A stretch of DNA of 5,216 nucleotides from Lachnospiraceae bacterium (GTDB lineage Bacteria > Bacillota > Clostridia > Lachnospirales > Lachnospiraceae): the NCBI GenBank assembly GCA_900763175.1, contig CAAFJI010000276.1:1-5216 (forward strand), in the 5' to 3' direction. The notes under the pieces were generated by a model, which saw nothing but the letters and a program-made list of their open reading frames with translations, was not told where the DNA came from and ran no database searches. This document shows positions 1 through 5,216 of this stretch, piece by piece (positions within the stretch are counted from its first letter, which is position 1; every line of letters begins with the position of its first letter). The position numbers and the translations under genes are program-made.

Positions 1-277
1 GTGCAAAAAGACTGCAAAGTTTTCAGGTGTGTATATTCCGTTCCAAGTGCACGGTCAAACTAAGCCAGTCCCACGGAGGATGAGAGCCACCCTCACGGAG
101 ACTGAGCCAATGCTATTTTATGCCCGTTACGAACGTGGTGCCAATGAGATGCCCATCCGTTATCTGATTGCTCTTTGCAAATATTACAATGTTTCTGCAG
201 ATTACATTCTGGGATTTACCAATGCGAGAATTGTTTTGCCAGAAGAATCTTCCCACAAAAAAATAACAAGCCGGTAA
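1..277 (+). pseudogene. XRE/Cro-type helix-turn-helix regulator, partial and probably decayed
   Basis: The frame is open from the window edge to a TAA at 275-277. The C-terminal part is a clear match to the end of small XRE-family DNA-binding domains: YARYERGANEMPIRYLIALC followed by KYYNVSADYILG, roughly at 121-222. Family members normally have, just before YxRYERG, a helix-turn-helix of the type LREDxxLTQxxIAxxLxxSQ. Here only TLTETEPMLF directly abuts YARYERG, so about six residues including the recognition helix seem to be missing. The triplets for EDES at 76-87 lie in another frame from TLTETE at 89-106, suggesting a small frameshift. In-frame starts are GTG at 29 and ATG at 80; the latter is immediately preceded by GGAGG with no spacer, so it is a poor start. 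Upstream sequence is not recognisable as coding. It converges on the MATE gene and its last codons lie in the terminator stem. It could still be a short expressed protein; a decayed copy is more likely. Confidence 0.55.
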
Positions 278-333
278 CTTTTTGGTACAGCGGATCTGTC
301 CACTGTAAAAAATTACCAGCTTGTTATTTTTTT
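257..333. terminator. Long bidirectional hairpin terminator between convergent genes
   Basis: The arms 257-277 and 313-333 are inverted repeats of 21 bases with a single mismatch, which becomes a G-U pair in minus-strand RNA and a C-A mismatch in plus-strand RNA. The outer seven bases are A-tracts on the left and T-tracts on the right, so each strand's transcript ends its stem with a run of seven U. Inside, 286-290 (TACAG) pairs with 304-308 (CTGTA), and the flanking T- and A-runs extend the pairing, giving a 77-base hairpin. It lies 50 bases past the MATE stop and contains the stop codon of the plus-strand HTH fragment. It therefore fits a Rho-independent terminator working for both convergent units. 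Confidence 0.8.
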
Positions 334-382
334 ATTGTATTCAGCAAAAGCGTATCTGCCGGAAAATAAATATTTCTCAAAA

Positions 383-1765
383 CTATAATGCCACATTCCC
401 CTTCAGCTGTCCATGTACTTTTCTTCTTACAAATACAAAACAGAGCACCTGCATTACAATGGTAATGGTCCAGGAGGCAGGATAGGAAATAAACAGTGTG
501 TACAGAGATCTATGCTGTGGGAATATCCAGAAGATCCACACAATTCTGGTACCTACTGTACCGATAATGGAAAGGATCATAGGCACACCAGAATGTCCCA
601 TTCCACGCAAAGCTCCAGGAAACAGATCCATGATTCCACAGAGAAAATAAGGCACTGTGGTAATAGAAAGAATCTCCACACCACATCGGATTACCTCTGC
701 ATCTGCCGTATAGATCTTCAGAATCTGGTTTCCGAAAACATAGGCACCACTCCCCATGAAAAAAGCAACTACAAAGGACAAAATTCCACAGTCCAGAAGC
801 ACTCTGTCCATTCTCTTATATTTACCAACACCGTAGTTCTGGCTGGTAAAGCTCATGCAGGCCTGAGTCACGGCATTTACAGCGGCATAGAGAAATCCCA
901 GAACATTGTTGGCTGCCGTATAGCCCGCCATCGCTGTAGAGCCAAAAGAGTTTACAGAGGACTGCAGCATGGCATTGGAAAAATTGATGACCGTACTCTG
1001 CACGCCAGCCGGGATTCCTACCTGAAAGATCTGCACCAGATAAAACTTCTTTATGCATAACCTGGAAAACCGAAGCTGATAGCTGCTGTCTGTGTTATAA
1101 AGACATCTAAGGACCAGGATGCAGGAAACCAGCTGGGAAATCACAGTAGCAATGGCTACGCCTGCAACTCCCAGATGAAAGGCGATCACCAAGAACATAT
1201 TCAAAATGGCATTGATCACACCCGCTATGATCAGGAATATCAGAGGTCTTTTGGTATCACCTACTGCCCTTAAGATAGCGGCGCCATAGTTATAAAGCAT
1301 AAAAAAGGGCATTCCCAGAAAATAAATCCGCATATAAAGACTGGACTGGTCAATTACATCAGAAGGTGTTCCCATAAGCTCCAGACCCCATCTGGAAAAT
1401 AAAAACCCTACGATTGCCATGACCACACCGCTTGTCAGTGCCAGGGTAATGGCTGTATGTACCGTCTCGGACATCTCTTTCTTCTTTCCAGCCGCATAAA
1501 ATCTGGCTGCCAGAACATTGGCTCCAAGAGAAATTCCGATAAACAGGTTGGTAAAAACATTGATCAGTGCTGTGGTGGAGCCAACTGCTGCCAGTGCCTG
1601 GCTTCCGCTGAACCGTCCCACAACAACAATATCCACAGCATTAAACATCAGCTGCAGGATTCCGGAAACCATTAAAGGAAAGGCAAAGGAAATCAGCTTA
1701 TCCATTATGGTACCGTTACACATATCAATTTCATATTTATTCTTTTTCACGATCTCGCTCCCCAT
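383..1765 (-). CDS. MATE-family multidrug/Na+ (or H+) antiporter
   Basis: A membrane exporter of the multidrug and toxic compound extrusion family, expected to expel cationic drugs or metabolites using a Na+ or H+ gradient. Its length of 460 residues is typical. It is very hydrophobic, compatible with twelve membrane helices in two homologous halves. The first half shows the MATE N-terminal signature KNKYEIDMCNG (8-18), the block FNAVDIVVVGRFSGSQALAAVGS with D45 in helix 1, and ILRAVGDTKRP (164-173). The second half repeats this as GALRGMGHSGVPM (384-396). No frameshift or internal stop is seen. The ATG at 1765 has no good ribosome site. A GTG five codons downstream (1748-1750) is preceded by GGGAG at 7 bases and gives a start MKKNKYEIDMCNG, usual in the family, so the true start may be 1750. 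The gene begins 24 bases after the kinase stop, suggesting cotranscription. The substrate cannot be told from sequence. Confidence 0.95.
   Translation of the reverse strand: MGSEIVKKNKYEIDMCNGTIMDKLISFAFPLMVSGILQLMFNAVDIVVVGRFSGSQALAAVGSTTALINVFTNLFIGISLGANVLAARFYAAGKKKEMSETVHTAITLALTSGVVMAIVGFLFSRWGLELMGTPSDVIDQSSLYMRIYFLGMPFFMLYNYGAAILRAVGDTKRPLIFLIIAGVINAILNMFLVIAFHLGVAGVAIATVISQLVSCILVLRCLYNTDSSYQLRFSRLCIKKFYLVQIFQVGIPAGVQSTVINFSNAMLQSSVNSFGSTAMAGYTAANNVLGFLYAAVNAVTQACMSFTSQNYGVGKYKRMDRVLLDCGILSFVVAFFMGSGAYVFGNQILKIYTADAEVIRCGVEILSITTVPYFLCGIMDLFPGALRGMGHSGVPMILSIIGTVGTRIVWIFWIFPQHRSLYTLFISYPASWTITIVMQVLCFVFVRRKVHGQLKGNVAL
1758..1762 (-). promoter_or_regulatory. Ribosome binding site favouring the GTG start of the MATE gene
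   Basis: GGGAG is read on the minus strand, 7 bases before a GTG at 1748-1750. The upstream ATG at 1763-1765 has only A-rich sequence (GACAAAAG) before it. The position of the site therefore argues for initiation at 1750, five codons shorter than the longest frame. Coupling with termination of the kinase, whose TGA is 24 bases upstream of the ATG, could also help initiation. Confidence 0.5.
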
Positions 1766-1789
1766 CTTTTGTCTTATTCTTTCGCCGCA

Positions 1790-4700
1790 TCAGCCATTAT
1801 AAGACTTCGGAAGCCATTTTTCAAGTACTGTGTAAATCACATCCATATCAATGGGCTTGGTAATGTAACCACTCATGCCGCACTCTGTGGCACGGCTTTC
1901 ATCCTCCTGAAACACATTGGCAGTCATGGCAATGACCGGGATATTTCGCCAGTAATCACTTTCTCCGGCACGGATGCTGGTAGTTGCGTCATAGCCATTC
2001 ATAACCGGCATCTGGATATCCATGAAAATCAGATCATAAAAAAACTCTGGCTGCTTCCTCAGAAGATCCAGTGCCTCCTGCCCGTTTTTTACCGTATCTA
2101 CGATCAGGCCGGTCTCTGACAAAAGCTCGTAAGCAATCTCACAGTTCAGCGCATTGTCCTCTGCCAGCATGATCCTGTGCCCCTTCAGGAAGTCTTTATC
2201 CACAGTCCTGCTTTTCTGGCTGTTCTCCTTCTCTGCCGGCAGATCCTCCTTTACCAGCTTCAGATCCAGACGCACGGTAAACGTGGTGCCAACCCCCTGT
2301 TTGCTATCCACTTCAATATTTCCACCCATCTGGCCGATGATGGCTCTGGCAATGGACAGGCCAAGCCCCGTTCCCTGGGTGGCATTTGTCATGGAATTGT
2401 CCTCCCTGGTAAATGGCTCATAAAGCTTTTTCAAAAAGGCCTCAGACATTCCGATTCCATTATCCTTCACCACAAAGGAATAGCCTGCCTTTCCCTCCAT
2501 AGGACTGTTTTCCTCGGTAACTTTAATCTGGATGCAGCCATTTTCCGGTGTATATTTCACAGCATTGGAAATCAGATTGATCAGCACCTGGCGAAGCTTC
2601 ACAGGGTCCACCGCCACGTTCTCCCTGTAAATACCGCTTGTATCCAGTTCAAAGGTCTGGTTCTTCGCCATCGCAGTAGGACGGCACACACCATCAACGA
2701 TTTCCAGGGTCTTGATAAGAGACAGAGGCTCCTCATGAAGAGTGGCACCCCCGCTTTCAATCTTGGACATATCCAGAACCTCATTGATCAGTCCCAGAAG
2801 ATGTCTGGAAGAATCTTCAATCTTGTTTAGGCAGTCCAGGATTTTTTCCTGGTCATCAGGATGATTCCTGGCAATCTGGACCATGCCAAGGATTCCATTC
2901 ATAGGAGTACGGATATCATGAGACATACTGCTAAGGAAAAGGCTCTTTGCCTTGTTTGCTTCCTCTGCTGCCTTGTACGCTTCCTTCAGGCTGCTCATGA
3001 GCTGCTCGTTGCGGCTATGGCTCTCCTGGATATCCGTAGCGATCATCGTCATCATCCTGGGGATGGCATTCGTTTCGTCCAGCAGGATAAACTGAAGTCT
3101 CACCCATCTATAGCCCTCGCCGGACCTTATTCTGGCCTCGCATTCATAATTTCCATCCTGCTCCAGAAAAGTGTGGGAAAGCTCAGACAGTTTTAGCTTT
3201 ACCTTCAGCCTCTCCCAGTCCTCTGGCGCAAAGTTAGGCTCGAAATAGGTTTTCAGAAGATCCTGATACCGTCCATCCGGTATTTTCTCATTGATAAGCC
3301 GCTGGCTTCCTCTGTAGGAAACCTTGTACTCTCCTGACATCATATCCACATACAGAATAACCAGGGAATTTCTGGCAAGGGCATGAAGAAGCTGGCGGTT
3401 CTCACTGCCACTCTTATGAAGGAAATCAAGAATCGTGTCTCCATTCTTATCCTGAATTTCCTCCGTTTCTTCCCAATTCTCAAGCTTCTGGAATAACCTT
3501 GCTGTCTCACTTTCTTTCTCTTCCACTACTTTTCCATATATAGAATAGCAGGTACGGATCCTTCCAGTTCCGGTAAGATACACAAGCTCTTCCAAAAGCT
3601 CCTTGTCCTCTTCCATAAGAGAAACCAGCTCCGGGCTGTAAATAGAGCCCTTTCCCTGTATCAGCTCCTCCATCACCTGCTCCATTTTTTTGCTCTTCTT
3701 ATAGCTCCGTCCCACAAAATCTGTGGCCGCATCGATACAGTCACTGACATGGAGGATTTCAATAAGGAAACGGTTCTTAGACGCAGTATTGTCAAAATCT
3801 GCAGGGTAGCCCATCTTCCCATCCCAGGATTTGTGGTGACCAAGAACAAAATCACGGTATTTATTCAGACAAGGCACTTCATCCAGGAATCTGGCTCCAT
3901 AAGCAGGGTGGCAATACAGCTGCTCCATTTCCTTTGCCGTAAGCTGCCTGGACTGTTTGTTCACTATAGATGCCAGCTCCAGCTTTCCAATGTCAAAGAT
4001 CTGGGATGCCTGGGAAATAAAGTCCAGGATCTTCTCCTGATTTTCCAGAACCTCCACCACGGTTTCACAGCCTAAAGTTCCGATGAGAAGCTGTGGATCT
4101 CTTTTCAATACACTGTTCAGAATACGTCTGGCAATCTGTTCTACCATGGCAGCGTGTACCACTGTGATCTCATCTCTGCTCACCATAACCTTCATCAGAA
4201 GCATGGAATTCACTTCATCCTTGCTGAAATACTGCAAAAAACAGCTCAACGAGCGGCGGATCACATCATTGGCAAAGGTATTGCATTCTGTCCTTGGAAG
4301 GCTTCGGATAACCTTGACATACTCATTTACACAGAATTCCTGGATATCCGAAGGACCGTGGTATTCCTCTTCATACAAAGCCAGCATTTCCATAATGTTA
4401 GTAAGATGATTCACCACCACCTGGAAAAGCCTGCTGTCTACAAACTCAACGCCCTCCTCATCCAATGTGTCATGCTCTATGCTGTACTCACAATATCGTC
4501 TGTAATCCTCAATAAACCTGGTACAGGAAATCTTCCCCTGAAGGAAAAGACACCTCAGATAATTACAGTAGATTTCATCTGGCATTTCATAAATATTGGG
4601 ATTCTCTTTTAAATGTTCCTGATAGCTGGCTCCCAGCACTTTTTCCGCTCTTTCCAATAAAACGGGGCTATTATGCTCCTTGTCAAACTTCATCACGGAA

Positions 4701-4984
4701 TTTCCAAGAAGATCATAATTCAATTCCTCGATCAGTCCGTCAAAATCAAACCGTTCTCCATCCAGTGCCCGCACGTTTTCATCTATATAAAAAGCCAGGG
4801 CTCTGTCAAGGCTTTCCAGAATTTCCTCTGGTGTTCCCATATTGAAATTCAGGGTTACAATGGGATAATTGTAAAAAGAATAGATGATTCTTTTACGCAC
4901 TTCAAAGTCTTCTATTTCAAAGTAATGGGAAGAAAGGGAACGGATCCTGTCAAAATATGCGGCTCCCTTTTTTCCTATTTCCAC
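1790..4984 (-). CDS. Soluble hybrid sensor histidine kinase with degenerate HD-GYP domain and receiver
   Basis: A cytoplasmic multi-domain signalling protein of 1064 residues; no signal peptide or membrane helix is seen. Residues 1-270 are helical and unrecognised. Residues 272-460 are HD-GYP-like: H277, F330-D331-I-G-K334, H359, H383-H384, D388-G-K-M-G-Y-P394 and D415, ending in a DAATDFVGRSYKK segment. The first His of the HD dyad is Phe. Residues 533-655 look like a PAS domain ending in a short coiled linker (655-680). HisKA follows with H-box SMSHDIRTPMNGI, phospho-acceptor H689. HATPase_c has N-box NLISNAVKYT (N807), G1 DNGIGM (841-846), an F-box near 855-864 and G2 GTGLGLSIAR (871-880). 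The receiver (935-1058) has E942-D943, phospho-acceptor D989 in FMDIQMPVMNG, T1021 and K1043. The kinase, ATP-binding and receiver modules look intact. The assigned start is GTG at 4982-4984 with no ribosome site at normal distance. The next in-frame Met is residue 49. Signal and output partner are unknown. Confidence 0.93.
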   Translation of the reverse strand: MEIGKKGAAYFDRIRSLSSHYFEIEDFEVRKRIIYSFYNYPIVTLNFNMGTPEEILESLDRALAFYIDENVRALDGERFDFDGLIEELNYDLLGNSVMKFDKEHNSPVLLERAEKVLGASYQEHLKENPNIYEMPDEIYCNYLRCLFLQGKISCTRFIEDYRRYCEYSIEHDTLDEEGVEFVDSRLFQVVVNHLTNIMEMLALYEEEYHGPSDIQEFCVNEYVKVIRSLPRTECNTFANDVIRRSLSCFLQYFSKDEVNSMLLMKVMVSRDEITVVHAAMVEQIARRILNSVLKRDPQLLIGTLGCETVVEVLENQEKILDFISQASQIFDIGKLELASIVNKQSRQLTAKEMEQLYCHPAYGARFLDEVPCLNKYRDFVLGHHKSWDGKMGYPADFDNTASKNRFLIEILHVSDCIDAATDFVGRSYKKSKKMEQVMEELIQGKGSIYSPELVSLMEEDKELLEELVYLTGTGRIRTCYSIYGKVVEEKESETARLFQKLENWEETEEIQDKNGDTILDFLHKSGSENRQLLHALARNSLVILYVDMMSGEYKVSYRGSQRLINEKIPDGRYQDLLKTYFEPNFAPEDWERLKVKLKLSELSHTFLEQDGNYECEARIRSGEGYRWVRLQFILLDETNAIPRMMTMIATDIQESHSRNEQLMSSLKEAYKAAEEANKAKSLFLSSMSHDIRTPMNGILGMVQIARNHPDDQEKILDCLNKIEDSSRHLLGLINEVLDMSKIESGGATLHEEPLSLIKTLEIVDGVCRPTAMAKNQTFELDTSGIYRENVAVDPVKLRQVLINLISNAVKYTPENGCIQIKVTEENSPMEGKAGYSFVVKDNGIGMSEAFLKKLYEPFTREDNSMTNATQGTGLGLSIARAIIGQMGGNIEVDSKQGVGTTFTVRLDLKLVKEDLPAEKENSQKSRTVDKDFLKGHRIMLAEDNALNCEIAYELLSETGLIVDTVKNGQEALDLLRKQPEFFYDLIFMDIQMPVMNGYDATTSIRAGESDYWRNIPVIAMTANVFQEDESRATECGMSGYITKPIDMDVIYTVLEKWLPKSYNG

Positions 4985-5006
4985 ACTGGAAACACGGTTA
5001 TAAAAG

Positions 5007-5011
5007 CCTCC
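5007..5011 (-). promoter_or_regulatory. Misplaced ribosome binding site before the kinase gene
   Basis: GGAGG is read on the minus strand, in the 48-base gap between the upstream gene's TAG and the kinase. It is 22 bases from the only in-frame start codon (GTG, 4982-4984), much too far for normal use. At the correct distance, 5 bases on, stands AT at 5001-5000 followed by AACCGTGTTTCC. An ATG here would open a frame reading MNRVSSVEIG into the kinase if one G were inserted. It also precedes, by 11 bases, an out-of-frame GTG at 4993-4995 that opens only a six-codon frame (MFPVWK, stop). Confidence 0.55.
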
Positions 5012-5032
5012 GAGAAGGTTCAGCGTCCAGAT

Positions 5033-5215
5033 CTACTGGTCAAGCATTCCCTGTTTTTTATAATACTTCTCCAGCATTTCCGTCACTTCATTCATTACAA
5101 GCTCATCTTCATAATTCTCCCTGTCAGCCGTACGGATCTGATGAAGAAGTTCCTCAGCAAGAATATCGTCCAGCTTCACTTCTCCGTCAAGAAACGGGCG
5201 GATGTACAGGTTCAG
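5033..5215 (-). CDS. Unrecognised acidic protein, C-terminal 60 residues only
   Basis: The frame enters from the right window edge and ends at TAG (5033-5035), so only the last 60 codons are present; the first complete codon starts at 5215. The segment begins LNLYIRPFLDGEVKLDDILA and ends EKYYKKQGMLDQ. It is rich in Glu, Asp and Leu with a heptad-like spacing that suggests soluble helices, and has no membrane segment. Codon use resembles the kinase gene, which starts 48 bases further on in the same reading frame, so a shared operon is likely. I do not recognise the family; no catalytic motif can be claimed from this fragment. That it is real coding sequence is supported by the uninterrupted frame, the compositional pattern and its ending just before a GGAGG. 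Confidence 0.75.
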   Translation of the reverse strand: MNLYIRPFLDGEVKLDDILAEELLHQIRTADRENYEDELVMNEVTEMLEKYYKKQGMLDQ

Positions 5216-5216
5216 A

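Noticed and set aside
278..382. Possible extra small gene between the HTH fragment and the pump
   Set aside because: The space is taken up by the hairpin and AT-rich sequence; the plus-strand frame covering 175-369 runs through the HTH coding region in a wrong frame.
413..1060. Plus-strand open frame of 215 codons opposite the MATE gene
   Set aside because: It lies entirely antisense to a well-supported membrane protein, its product is rich in His, Ser and Arg with no recognisable fold, and it has no ribosome site of note.
2177..2830. Plus-strand open frame of 217 codons opposite the kinase core
   Set aside because: It is antisense to the HisKA, HATPase and linker coding region, whose motifs are unambiguous; the product resembles no family.
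3749..4612. Three plus-strand open frames opposite the kinase N-terminal half
   Set aside because: They are shadows of the minus-strand gene with unlikely composition, and no promoter or ribosome site was seen.
1790..4984. Reading the HD-GYP module as an active c-di-GMP phosphodiesterase
   Set aside because: The His of the HD dyad is Phe at residue 330 and the GYP loop has an extra residue, so activity cannot be assumed.
1..5216. CRISPR arrays, tRNA or rRNA genes, insertion-sequence ends, tandem repeats
   Set aside because: Looked for by eye on both strands; no regularly spaced repeats, cloverleaf or transposase sequence was found.

Overview
The window looks like chromosomal DNA from a Gram-positive gut-type anaerobe of the Clostridia, most likely Lachnospiraceae. 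This rests on moderate GC content, GGAGG-type ribosome sites, a MATE pump with the N-terminal signature KNKYEIDMCNG, and a hybrid kinase with the H-box SHDIRTPMNGI, all of which are common there. The assignment is by protein style only; there is no rRNA or other marker.

Almost the whole window is one minus-strand gene row, read from right to left. (1) At the right edge are the last 60 codons of an unrecognised acidic protein (5033-5215). (2) After 48 bases comes a 1064-residue soluble hybrid sensor kinase (1790-4984): an unrecognised helical N-terminal region, an HD-GYP-type domain, a PAS-like domain, HisKA, HATPase_c and a C-terminal receiver. (3) After 24 bases comes a MATE-family multidrug/Na+ antiporter (383-1765). 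The spacing suggests that at least kinase and pump share a transcript. A long hairpin at 257-333 can terminate that transcript. On the plus strand, a fragment of an XRE/Cro-type helix-turn-helix gene (1-277) runs toward it and ends inside the same hairpin.

The kinase has an intact phosphorelay (H689, N807, D989), but the HD-GYP module has lost the first histidine of its HD dyad (F330-D331) and carries an extra residue in the GYP motif. This suggests a regulatory or ligand-binding role rather than c-di-GMP hydrolysis. The kinase start is also unclear: a good GGAGG lies 22 bases before the only in-frame start codon, in a pattern that would fit loss of one base from an ancestral ATG. No DNA-binding response regulator is visible in the window, so the kinase's output and any link to the pump are inference.
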